From Pieris napi (lineage: Eukaryota; Arthropoda; Insecta; Lepidoptera; Pieridae): 64,000 nucleotides of DNA. The translations under genes were made by a program, and so were the position numbers. This document shows, piece by piece, positions 37,560 to 48,790 of this stretch. The stretch lies in NCBI RefSeq assembly GCF_905475465.1, contig NC_062234.1, forward strand, positions 12,857,001 to 12,921,000. Reading direction: 5' to 3'. The notes under the pieces were generated by a model. That model did not search any database and had not been told where the DNA came from. It was given only the letters and a program-made list of their open reading frames with translations. The stretch's first letter is position 1, and the number at the start of each line of letters is the position of its first letter.

Positions 37560-39792
37560 ATATGTATTACTCATACTTCATTCGATAATATTATTTTTGA
37601 AAATGGGTAAAACCCAGTTTTAAAACTTCCGACTCGCGCTGGTTTGTGTATAAATAAATACATTTTGCATTCCTATTCTCTTAATAACTAAAGAGAATAT
37701 AGAAATATAGGGAGGGATTTACATTTTTTTTTCACTTAAAGTGATCAATTCAATTTTCAATTTAAAAATTTCTTTCATTATTTATAGTGATACATATCCA
37801 ATGTACAACAAAAAATAACTAAAAACTTATTTAAAGCCGTTTTGCTTTTTTAAAACTAAAGTTGTAATGTTTCGAAAAGTTAACTAAATTTAACTATGAG
37901 GTAAACTACCTGGGAACTATGGAATCTTTAGATTAGATTTGAATTTTTTACATACATACTTTAAGTGATTGTCATATGTTTAAACTAATATAAAATCAAA
38001 AGTTAATTAATTAAATAATAAAGAAAATAAAATTTGAATACTTATTATTACTCTTTAGCGATAAAGCTACAGTCCATTTATAAAAATAATTAAAAATATA
38101 TTAATACGAGTAAAAACAATACAAACATTAAAAAGTGAAACGAATGTGATTCCTAACACTAAAGTTTAAGTTTTATTTATTGAATTCCATACCATTTGAA
38201 TTCCAAATTTTGAGTAACAACTGCTCTAACAGCTTTCCTGTTCTACTATTTACACAGGATATCATTATCTGAGTGTCCAAGCGATAATAGTATTGGAACA
38301 ATGGACAAGAGAACAGTGGATATTCCACTTTTGTTTGATATCTCGTATCAGCGTGACTCGGTAATACAAAAAAATATTGTCAGCGATCATATGTGTATGT
38401 ATTAATAACATATCTTTTAAAACGAACGAAAAACTAAATCAATCTTCTACAATCCATCTTGAAATTTTAATATAATTTAATATTTTTTATGCTATGGAAG
38501 TTTTTGTTACAAGTTATGATTGATATATAATACGAGTATTTGAAAAAAACAATTTACTTGTTAAAATACGAAGATACCATTGTAACAAATATAACTTATA
38601 TAAAAAAATTACTTTTGTGTCTACATTATTATTATATTTAAATAATATGGCTTTGCTTTTTCTAACAGTGAAACGATAAAGAAATATGTCGATCCCATAC
38701 CATTTATTATGGCTCGGTTCTCATCAAAGATGTAAATGAACGGCCAAATTACTCTCCATAGAAAATCGACTAAAACACGTTGCAGGCTCAACAGCAAATA
38801 AGTCCTTTTGAAAAAAAGCGAAAAGCGCTTTCCACGATAGCGTCTAACGAACCAGTTTGTTAGTGAAAACAACGACGATCCATTACGCTTGGATAAAGCT
38901 CAGTTTAAGCTTTGAAGCTTAAATATTAACTATTGAATTTCTGAAAATTCTGTAACAATAGATACTTTTTGAGTTACAAATTTACACTTCTAATATAATT
39001 AAAGGCTTCACATGACACTTCTAAAAGATAATAATTTCAATATGGAATAGTAAGATGTTTTAAAAGAACCAAATGACCAGGATTTTTACTCAATAACTTT
39101 TTTTTAAAATAAATATAAGTAATAACCTAAAAAATGTATATTATAATATTTTTTAGATTAAGTTAAGGCTCCGGAATTATGCCGGCTGGTCCGTAACCGC
39201 TCCTTCCCTTACCCTTCTCGCAAGTGTGAACCTGAATTACCCAAAGATCTCTAACATCAGCGATGGTTGCGAACCGCGGACTGCAGACAGTTCAAAATGG
39301 CTCTCCAGCAGGTCACCCGCTAATGACAAAGCGATTTCTATGCCTCAACAGAGTCCACAAACCATATACATCAACCTTAAAAATATACCAACCAACCTTA
39401 TTATTATGTCCCTTATAGCATACAATTTTACCGAACATTAATCATTATTAAAACATTGGCTGAACATCACATCGCAATTCGCAACTGAAAGTTACTGAAT
39501 GTTTAGATTTAAAGCATTAAAAAAACATCATTCATTTAGACATGTTTCAAGATAATTTCGCCAGCGCTGAACTGATAAAAACTAAGTTTGTATAAGTTCT
39601 CAAAATATATGTGTATTTTGGGTACTTTCCTCGAACGAGTCTATGGGGGAAAATTGCTTGAATTTACGCAATGTACTAAATTTATGCTTTACGTATGGAC
39701 GTGGGAACCATTACAAGACCGCTTAATATGGGATGAAAACAAAATATATATGCATACAGTTATTTTTGTATAAAACAGCATACTTATGTTAA
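37560..39792. other. Upstream region of the LRR gene; no gene recognised
   Basis: Very AT-rich. An 83-codon minus frame at 38621-38872 and a G+C-richer patch at 39165-39340 (CTGGTCCGTAACCGCTCC) are the only deviations. Neither can be assigned. Confidence 0.4.
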
Positions 39793-39985
39793 AATGACCC
39801 GCAACGCACTCGCGAGATCTCTGGCATTGACTGTGTCCAAGGGTATCACTTAGCATCACGTGAGCCTTCTGGCCGTTTTCATTAAAAAAATGGAATAAAA
39901 AGCTCTGCACACCCTCTTGGATACTAGAACCTCTACGGTATACGTTTATATAACCTCAATAAAGATAGACGCCATGACAGAATCG
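39793..39985 (+). mobile_element. LINE 3' fragment with extended tail
   Basis: CCCGCAACGCACTCGCGAG to CTTCTGGCCGTTTTC is the LINE end. After an A-run the sequence GGAATAAAAAGCTC...CCTCAATAAAGATAG continues and recurs at 45331-45430, so the two share a longer 3' variant. Confidence 0.65.
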
Positions 39986-40990
39986 AAGTGGAAAAAATCT
40001 CACAATCTTCATCTCTTTCACACAAATATAATATTAATAAATATAATATAATAAAATTAATAAAAAAAACTTACCAGAACACATTTATGATCCTAAAATA
40101 TAAAATAGGTATATATATAATATACTATAATAGTACAACAAAAGGACTTATAGAAGCAGTCTGTCCGGGCTTCGCACAAAAGCGTTGTTTTATCATATAT
40201 AGTCTGATGTCTTTGTTCATCAGGTATAATGTAGAATCTAATAGTGAAAGAATTATTCAAAGCCTATTCAATACAAACAATCAAATCTTTCCTCTTTTAT
40301 TATTAGTGAATTAAGTTCATTTTTTTTAAATTGTACATAGTGTAGGTATATTTAATTGCTATGATTAGGTTTTAATATGCGTTTTAATTAATTCGTGTTT
40401 ACACTTTTGTAGTTTTATATACTTATTTTTTAATTATATTAACTAAATTCTAAAAACAAATGTATCTGCTTAATACGACGCTAGATTCGAAATCTGGCAT
40501 TATAAATGCAGAAACTAAATACCTCAATAACTATTCAACAAAGCTTTTAACCCCAACCTGAGTAATCTAAACAGAATATTTGAAAAGTTGCGATAAAATA
40601 TGTACTACTATTCTCATTTCTAGGCACTAAACTGACCTAGAAACGTAATTGTGAACGTTTTCTCGAAAGATATCTGAAGTGACGGTAACATTAGCCATTG
40701 TGTGGGATATCTATCGCCCACGCAATCCAATATACCAGCAATAGATCTAGGAATTCTAGAATTTATAACTTATCTGAAGCCAGCGGGAATATGGTACCAT
40801 TTTCACATTTTATATATCTGACGTTTACGTACATTTCTGTATGTTACGTAAAATCATTTTTCATTTTCAAAATATAATCTAGCTATGAAGACTTGAAATT
40901 GTTAACAATGTTATTAATACTTAAAGATAGCGAAGATAATATGGTCGTCTAATATGGTAATATTATATATTTCGGAGCAATGGCGCTGGT
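39986..40990. other. No gene recognised
   Basis: AT-rich apart from the possible repeat remnant at 40125. The 108-codon frame 39988-40314 overlaps that remnant. Confidence 0.45.
40125..40290. repeat. Possible old repeat remnant
   Basis: GTCTGTCCGGGCTTCGCACAA, GATGTCTTTGTTCATCAGG and TCTAATAGTGAAAGAATT follow each other as in a repeat I have seen in other insect genomes. Class unknown. Confidence 0.35.
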
Positions 40991-41900
40991 GTCAACTGTC
41001 ATTGTCATTATATGTCACAGAGCTCATAAATTAACAACGTCACAGTCTAATCAGTTTATAAACTCTAATACTTATTACTTAGCCACTGTTCAAATTGCCA
41101 ATATTACTAGATCTACAAATTAACGACTATTTGATAGTCTATAATAATAGTAATTTCATAGTCATTATTATCAAAAGTTCGATTTTAACGGATTGAACAC
41201 AGCTTATCCGGAGCTGGATATATTCGGTAGTGGGCTGATACGTTTTAGCAAAACCATTGTGGGTTGCCTTTCTTGAACCTAATTCGCTGTTTTGCTGAGG
41301 ATTTTTTTTCTGTCTTAAGACTAACAAATTTCGAGAATTTTATATTTTATTGTGTACTTGTATTATCTTGTATATGTTTTAATTGTATTTTTTAATTTCT
41401 ATTTATTTTTGTGAAACTTATGTTTACTTTAATTGTCACACATTTTAGATGTAAGATTATGTAAAATAATTAGTAGAAATAGTACTGTGTGTGATGTCGT
41501 AAGCTTAATAATTAATAATAAATAAAAAGTTCATAGTTTCATAGTCGTTATTATGTCAAAGAAACGGCATCCCTGTCAGCTTTGTCATTATGTCACAGAG
41601 TTCATAAATTAACAACATCAAAGTCAAATTAGTTCAAAACTGTTATTGCCTGTGATTTATTCGATTAGTCAATATTAATAGATTATTTATATTTAGACAA
41701 ATTAACAACTATTGGAAAGTCCCTAGTAATAGTGATTTAGTCAGCTGCCATTATCATTATAATTCAATAACATCAAAGTCAAATTAGTTCAGAACCGTTA
41801 ATACAGTTGTTTATTTGATTTGTCAATGTGGCTAGATCTATAAATTGACAACTATTCAATGGTCGATAATAATAGTGATTCCATAGTCATTATTATTCTT
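40991..41900. repeat. Diverged tandem array with inserted segment
   Basis: Three units share TCATTATATGTCACAGAG-like starts, CATCAAAGTCAAATTAGTTC, AAATTAACAACTATT and ends of the type TAGTGATTTCATAGTCATT. Units lie at about 40991-41171, 41572-41745 and 41745-41900. Between units 1 and 2 is an unrelated segment of about 360 bases ending in TAATAAATAAAAAG. Confidence 0.65.
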
Positions 41901-42189
41901 ATTATAACTTTAAACCTTTTAAGCTTAAAGTCAATAAATATTAAATTAATCATTTTTCACTTGTTCCCACAATTGCCTTTTGACTCTTCGAACGAGTCGC
42001 GGAACGAGTCACGAAACTTGTTTATCATCTGGTGCGGGGCTCAGTTTCAACTCAGAACTAAGCAGACTGCAGAAACCTTTAAAAGTAGACTGTCGAAATT
42101 AAACGGCTCATGCCACCAAATTCTCTTAACATAGTAAAAACAAAAATGGAAAAAAATTTACTGGTAAGGAGACTGGTATGTGTAAACGG

Positions 42190-42250
42190 CACTTAAGGAC
42201 ACTACTAAAAGGGCAGGAGTGTATTGCCGGCCTTTTAATAGGTTTCGTTA
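42190..42250 (-). mobile_element. Possible tiny LINE fragment
   Basis: GGGCAGGAGTGTATTGCCGGCCTTTTAAT resembles the reversed LINE 3' end in broken form. It is very short and could be coincidental in part. Confidence 0.35.
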
Positions 42251-42309
42251 AGAGATAAATGCTTTTTACTACTAATTAAGAATTAAAGAATTATTATTTT
42301 AGAAGTGCT

Positions 42310-42505
42310 AACGTAGCAGTTCAGTGGGCGTTTCTCCTGTTGTATAGGGGCGATCCCAGTCAATCTATACGTATACTAATGGATTTTTCTATGCGTTCAA
42401 TTACGTGAACGAAAACGAATAGGAAAACTTCTGTCTTAGACCTGAAATTTACGAAGTCCAAGATGATCTAGACACTACTAACCTTATTTCTGTAAAAAAT
42501 AAAAC
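42310..42505 (+). mobile_element. SINE copy, highly diverged
   Basis: GGGGCGATCCCAGTC, CTAATGGATTTTTCTATGCG, ACGTGAACGAAAACG and GTCTTAGACCTGAAATTT follow SINE order. Divergence is strong. Confidence 0.4.
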
Positions 42506-43311
42506 AAAAGAACGCAGAAATGTATCTACCCTATACTTTATAGGTTATATCATCGTAAAATTGTTTCACAAACATTTATTTGTGTTACATTATTATGGAA
42601 AGGGTTAAACAACGCTTATAAACGGCCTCTAAACAAAGCGTTAAAAACATACGTAAGAAACAACCCCTATCCTACACAATAACATTGTTAAAGCGTTTCT
42701 CGGTTTTTCGGCCTCTACCGCGTTATATTCTCGCTGCTATGTGGCCTATAAAAACAAACGAAATATCCACGATTACTGTTATTGTTTAATATTGATTTTT
42801 GCTGTTGTGGTTTACACAAATATGTGGTATATGAATAAAATTTTAAATATTTGACGATTCAATTGTTTCAGTTTAGAAGTGGCATACGTTAATTGACTTT
42901 TGGAATAGGTATTCGATTTGTAAACTTGTAGTATTCCTATAACATTACATTGTTATATGAGCTGCTTGCTTCTTGAAGGAGCAGTTAGCTTAATTAGCCA
43001 GTTTAGAACAAAAAAGACGTCGCAACAAAAGGAATGCACATCTCTTGCAACTTTGCTTTTACTCGTAATTGTCGTTGGATGACGAATTTTGTGATGCGTT
43101 ATTATCATTTGAGGGCAAAAAGTACTCGTAATAGTAAATTTTTGGCTCATTCCTTTTTATTTAAATTGATACAATTTTTTTAATTGTGTTTAACCGTTAC
43201 GCACTTAAAGTGTTTAACTGTAATTCTAAATATTTACCCGGTATGTAATATATGTATAACAAAATTAAATAACAAATTTTCGACCCGGCTGAGTTTCTTA
43301 ACAACTAACAG
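42506..43311. other. No gene recognised
   Basis: Nothing beyond AT-rich sequence. Confidence 0.5.
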
Positions 43312-43555
43312 GTTGCCAACGGACAGCCTCATCTGATGTTAAGTGGTAGCGCCGCCCATAGACACTCAATTCCAGAAGGCTCGCGAGTGCGTTCCCGACC
43401 TTAAGAATTGGTACGCTCTTTTCCCGAAGGACCCTAAGTCATTGTGGTTCGAAAATTCGACGGGAAATTGATTACAAATAGCGGTGGTGCGCGATAAAAA
43501 TACCTTAAAAACACTCAGCCGTGGAACGGCGGACGTCGAGGCGATACGATAGTCA
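43312..43555 (-). mobile_element. Jockey-like LINE 3' fragment
   Basis: Reverse copy with CTGATGTTAAGTGGTAGCGC, TTGGTACGCTCTTTTCCCG and CCGTGGAACGGCGGACGTC. It is truncated at the CCACCTCGAC-like point near 43553. Confidence 0.75.
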
Positions 43556-43844
43556 AGTTTTAAGCAAAAGTAACCTATACAGAGGAATGTGCATTTTTCG
43601 CAATAGAAGTGTCGTTGTATGGAAATAATCTTTGTTTTATTATTATAGCAGCAAGTCCACCAAAATCGCATAAGTTTAGATGTTTACAGAGTTAAACATT
43701 AATTCAAGACGTTATATGGAATTTACATAATACTACCATGTGTTTTTGGAGTTATCCAAAAGGCGTTGTGATCTTCATCGTAACTAACATTATTATTGAT
43801 ATTGTATGATACTTAAACTACAAGATTTAACTTGTTATTATGTG

Positions 43845-43925
43845 CAATAAAATAAAACCGCGTGGTCGCCATATCACTAACAAGCGATCTCTTTTAAGCA
43901 ACCGTTAAAAAACATTCTAATTAAT
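43845..43925 (-). mobile_element. LINE 3' end, GGTTGCC family remnant
   Basis: AACAAGCGATCTCTTTTAAG and the preceding CGCGTGGTCGCCATATCAC are the reverse of the same 3' end seen at 14050. Confidence 0.5.
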
Positions 43926-44187
43926 AAAATAACTCCACTATAAATCTTAAACAAGAGTATTAAAAAACGAAAGGTCAAAAGTGATTAGTTTTATAAGTTA
44001 TTCACAAAGCAATTAATAAAATTTGTTACAAAAAGAAACCTTAATATTCATTTTTTTAATAAGCGAGAATACCTTGACATAGCTAATTAAAACTTAATAC
44101 TTCAAAGTTACGATCCTAAACTAACAGTGTCTAATTAATTATTAATTACCAGCAAATGTCGTTGATCTAAAATTACCTATGTATTTT

Positions 44188-44640
44188 TGAAGTGAAACTT
44201 CTTTAGGCGCACGAGGGTAAAATTTTTACGCATGAAACGCAATAATAATAATATTAGCGTCACGAAGATGTCGCATTACGCACAGTTCCATGGAGCGAGA
44301 GGTGGGAGAGAGCTATAGTGAAAGATTGAGAGAGTAAAGGACATCGAGAAAAAATATTGGTTGATGTAATCCTTTAGTAGTTACATATTAGAACTTTAGA
44401 TGGCAATTCTATCGCATAACGTCTTGTGCAGTAAACGCATTTTTTTTATTATTTATATTATCATTTGCACGTATACAGTGTGTAATCAGTGTGAATATAG
44501 ATATACAAATACATGAAGTGATCATATACTGGGTACATAATCATCTATTGGGGCTTTTAACTTACAAATAATTAATTTACAGGAAGTTTCACTTCTGACA
44601 TGTGTACTTTGTACGCACGCACTTTTTTTATACCTACTAG
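44188..44640 (+). repeat. Palindromic-end element, long subtype
   Basis: Begins TTTGAAGTGAAACTTCTTTAG and ends GGAAGTTTCACTTCTGACA, followed by TGTGTACTTTGTACGCACGC. Internally there is a run of GAGAG-rich sequence (44299-44350). Same subtype as 53618-54004 and, reversed, 61130-61610. Confidence 0.6.
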
Positions 44641-44680
44641 CTTTCCCGCGATCGTCTTTTCGACTTAATATGATTTTCTT
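44641..44680 (-). mobile_element. Possible Helitron-like end
   Basis: ACTAGCTTTCCCGCGATCG right after a palindromic-end element resembles a reversed CTAG terminus. 9617-9650 (ACTAGCTTTTACCCAAGCC) looks alike. No opposite ends were found. Confidence 0.3.
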
Positions 44681-45084
44681 TCTTCCCCTACCTTTTTAGT
44701 ACCTACATACCAACTTGCTATGCTACCCCATAGAGACTGTTGATTTTCCCGTCAGTAAAACTGGTATATAAACCTTCCGCAAAGTTCAAGGATTAGATAA
44801 GGCTTTTATATCCCTATATTTAAGATTCGTTTATCATGCCCTAATTTTGCCTCAATGTTGACGTTAATATGTTTGATGTTAGAAAAAATTTGCTATTCAA
44901 ATCCCGGTTGGGTCGTAATTAATACACGCCAATAAGATTTTCAACTAGAATTTCGATGGCAAATTTATAGAAAGTCTTGGAGGAGCTTGTTATAGTGTTG
45001 GTCCGGCGTCTACACCCATGATACTCCCGTCGTGTCGGACATCGATCCCATCGGAGTTTGAGAGTGTTGAATAAATCCACAACT

Positions 45085-45430
45085 AATTCCACAACTAAGC
45101 GTTTCTGCCTGTTTCGGCAGAAACGCTTTGTCAGTTTTTGCCGCCACTATGTGGAATCAGCAGTTAACTGAAGAATTTCCGAACCAATTCGACTTAGGAT
45201 CCTTCAAGAGAAGAGAGTATTATTTCTTAAAAGGTCGGCAACGTACTTGCAAGGCCTCTGGCCATGTGAGTATCTATAGGCGGCGGTAGCACTTAACATA
45301 TGGTGAGCCTCCAGCCCGTTTGTTACATAAAAAAATGGATTAAAAAGCTCAATGCATCCTCTTCTGCAGTAGATCAACTACGATAAACATACCTATAACC
45401 TCAATAAAAGTTAGCCACCATGACTGAAAA
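45085..45430 (+). mobile_element. LINE 3' fragment with inserted hairpin and extended tail
   Basis: Runs from ACAACTAAGCGTTTCTGCC to TGAGCCTCCAGCCCGTTTG, then A-run and the extended tail shared with 39884-39985. Near the start, AAGCGTTTCTGCC (45097-45109) is copied in inverse orientation at 45116-45128. Confidence 0.75.
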
Positions 45431-46139
45431 TTGACCTGACGGAATGTTACTTATAAATTATAATTATATCCTGAATATTTAGCGGGTCTATAAACCTACT
45501 TTTTACGCCAAGAGAGTTGGACGTATCTCCAATAAGGGCTCCATTCAAGACCTGCGATTTCAAGCTGCTTAGGACTGCTTTAAACCTATATATGAAAGTT
45601 AACAGTTGCCAGCCCATTTGTGACTTTTTGGGTACAGTTTTTTTTTATTAGATGTTCATTTTCCCTTGATAAATCGTGAGTTTCCTCGTTATAATTTAGA
45701 TGATAATACTAGAGATTCATAGATTTTATTACCGTGTTTTCAACGAAATGAGTAGAACTTCAATATTGTAGGCTCATAAACTCAAGCGTGACTCGTAAAT
45801 TGGGAAATCTGCTCAGCTCGCCATAAAATTAACGGAGTTTTATGTCATAAACTCAGTATATAAATAGATCGTGATTTTTTATAACTTATCTATTTTTATC
45901 TTAAAAGCAGGGTATTATATAACTCCGTTTGATCAAGGATTATTCTTTATTTAGTTGTTAGGAAACGGGAGGATTGTACATTAGCAGGTGATTTTTTAAC
46001 ACCATCACGATTGTAACAAGTTACCTGAAGCAAATTTTATTCGAAATAACAAAATTATATACGCTTAACTTATATTTCATCATAAGGATTGATGGCATCG
46101 AGTGACAAGTACACATTGTTAAAATTTTCAAAATATAGG
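45431..46139. other. No gene recognised
   Basis: AT-rich spacer. Confidence 0.5.
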
Positions 46140-46450
46140 AATGAAGCTTTTTATGAAAAACATGTGTGTGTACTTAGAAGTTATATTTGGCGTAACAAGA
46201 TAAAAATATTTTTAATTTTTAAATTTTTGGCCTTATTCTACGTTTGTAGAAAAAAACGACAAAAGGTATTTAATACATTGAAATTTTTATTATAATGCGT
46301 TATCTAGTTAAATAAAGTTTATTTAAATATCACAAAAATGTTGACTAACTTTAGGGTGTCGGTTATTTGTAACGGTGTGCACGCGCGTTAAAAATTTACT
46401 CTCATCATTTTTCCCTAACGCGCTAAAAGAAGTATACCTTCAAAAATATT
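46140..46450 (+). repeat. Palindromic-end element, GCGCGCG subtype
   Basis: GTACTTAGAAGTTATATTTGG at the left and CGCGCTAAAAGAAGTATACC at the right. Internal CTTATTCTACGTTTGTAGAAA and TAACGGTGTGCACGCGCGTT are shared with 19925-20260. Confidence 0.6.
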
Positions 46451-47540
46451 TTCAGAATAAATTCCAACATCATTCATAATCTTAATTATACTTTGATTAT
46501 TATACGTTGAAGGTAACTTAGAGGATGTATGACCTAAAAATAGAAGTCATGTGGACACTAAAGATGAAATTATATTATATAATTATGATAATATACTTTT
46601 CAGTAAAAAAATCTGATCAAAGAAGCAGACAGTAAAATTTTAGACCTAGGTCTAGATAACAGCATGACTTTTAAAATAACATTTAGTTGACTACATTGTC
46701 ATGCAAAGGCGCCAGAAAGATGCTTCGGGTGGTCTCCTCATCAGCCTCGCGCCTTTCTCTCTTCTATGTCTGTTTCAATAAATATGAGGCAAGTAGGTAA
46801 TCTTCCGTTTCTAATATTCAGAGGTGAGACTTAGCGCGAACTAAGAGTCGTGTTAATTAAACTCCAATACACGACATCGTTTCACGTTTGTACCAATGAT
46901 AAGGTAAGAACAGCCAAACGCTTTTAGAAGCCCGTACAAATTTGAGCCAATAAAACGTAAAATTCTTAAAGTAATAAAAGTAATCATTTTTAGACCTTCC
47001 AAAATTATGGCATTTAACAGTGTTACGGAAATTTCGTGTGAAATATTTACGCCGGACAAAGCTCGTATACCGAGCGCATTAAGCTCATAATAATACTAAA
47101 TTGCCATGTGGTCACAGGAGATTGCTTCTGCTCGTGTTGTCGTAGATATTTTTACACACACATATGTAAAGTAAACCGAAATTGACTATTACATTTAGCT
47201 GTACAGCTTTTAACATTGAACTGTAGGTTTTGAGATGTCGAGATTGTTCTATAAAAGATCATATAATTACAATTTTATAATATAAATGTCAAAAAAAAAT
47301 GAAAGTTAATTTTTTTTGTTTATTCTATTTAGCATCTTAATTATGCGTAAAATAATTGCCAAGTATTAAATATTTTTGTGATGTTACTTCAATTTTATAG
47401 ATCCTAAGAACATTCTGTATACGTAAAACAAAATCTTCAAGTCTATGTATAATAATAATAATAATCGCCTTTTAATTCAGATACTTTTACATTTAACGTT
47501 TCTACATTTCACGTTTCTATTTCAATCTTTTTTTTAATGT
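46451..47540. other. No gene recognised
   Basis: G+C-richer patch at 46705-46765 (GGCGCCAGAAAGATGC). A minus frame near 46853-47090 of about 80 codons has no recognised features. Confidence 0.4.
47449..47465. repeat. AAT microsatellite
   Basis: A short run of AAT triplets (ATAATAATAATAATAATCG), five to six units. Confidence 0.7.
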
Positions 47541-47965
47541 AAAAGGAGGCATACAGGCAGGAGCCACACCTGATGTTAAGTGATAATGCCGCCCATGGAC
47601 ACTCACATTGCCAGAAGCTTGCAAGTGCGTCATCGGCCTTTTAATAATTGGTACGCTCTTTCTTAAATAACCCTAAATTGAATTGGTTCGGAAATACTTC
47701 AGTGGGCAGCTGGTCCCACATAGTGGTGGTGCGCGGCAAACTCGGACGAACGAACGACGGACGTCAAGGTGATAAGTCTTTTGTGTTCTGACTTGACGTC
47801 CGATGATGAATCTCAGCTGCAGGTATTAGTCCGAACAACTCCTCTGAACACTATCCATGTTAAATGCGGTAGAAGATGCAGAGAGACCCCACATCTCTAC
47901 GCAATGCCAAGGGATCGAGCCGCACGGTAAGTGAGTGGTTGTAGACGATTCGAATTGCTCTATCT
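47541..47965 (-). mobile_element. Jockey-like LINE 3' fragment, longer copy
   Basis: Reverse copy reaching back to the GATCGAGCCGCACGG region, about 420 bases. It matches the reference through CATCTCTACGCAATGCCAAG. Deleted around GCGGCAAACTCGGACG. Confidence 0.8.
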
Positions 47966-48677
47966 ATCTAATCTTCTTTTAGGTATGCTCTTTTTTGGCA
48001 AAGGCCTCCTCCAAAATCTAATCTACGTATAATAAAGGTTTATATAACTCGATACTGCAGTGTTTATATTATTACATAACATTGTACTTGATAAACAGAA
48101 CTCAAACAATTTCAACGGGAAATGTTTGAAACGTGCTTCAACACAAATTTGTTTTAATGAAAATTACAGCAGTGCGCATTTAGACAGCTCCAGTTACTTT
48201 AAATACAGGTTTTATTGCATTACCACGTTTAATAAATGAAAACTTGAACTTACTGAAGACACAACTGCGTATTTGAATAAACTTTATTTTTATTTATTAT
48301 TCGTATTCACTTTAAAAAAACAATAATATTAGTACATTAAACTTGAATCCTTTTGTATTTCTGTGTCACTTTTGTCACATATTTGCACTGATAATGAAAA
48401 GCGGAGAAATCGCAATAGGAGGTTTGTCGATTTATTGTTATCGAGATACAGTTACTGAGTGAATTTTAGAACCGGCTAAGTGCCCGCGAAAGCTTTTAAA
48501 TCAATTCTTGACGGAAATAATGTTCGTTTTTATAAGATATCTTTTAGACACATATATATATATATATGTTTTTATTAAATTTAAAAGATAAAATAAAAAA
48601 TGTAATCCTTAAATCATACTTTCGTGTATTTTTGTCCAACTGTGGTTACAATAGTATAAAAAGAGACACATTATTCA
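47966..48677. other. No gene recognised
   Basis: AT-rich, with the AT run noted separately. Confidence 0.5.
48553..48568. repeat. AT dinucleotide run
   Basis: About eight AT dinucleotides between ACACATAT and GTTTTTATT. Confidence 0.7.
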
Positions 48678-48790
48678 GGTCGACTTCCGGTGACGGTCAT
48701 CCATGAGAGATAGCACCTCCAATTGTTTAAAGAAACAGTCCCTCACTCAAATGCCGACAACGCACCCACTAAAATAGGTGTATAATGTAT
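48678..48790 (+). mobile_element. Jockey-like LINE fragment, second subfamily
   Basis: TCGACTTCCGGTGACGGTCATCC, GAGAGATAGCACCT and ACAACGCACCCACT parallel the 28965-29191 copy. Short and degraded. Confidence 0.5.

Noticed and set aside
39988..40314. 108-codon frame as a gene.
   Set aside because: Starts in simple AT-rich sequence and overlaps a repeat remnant. No family features.
40745..40765. Heat-shock element from GGAATTCTAGAATT.
   Set aside because: Only one TTCnnGAA pair is correctly spaced; no third unit.
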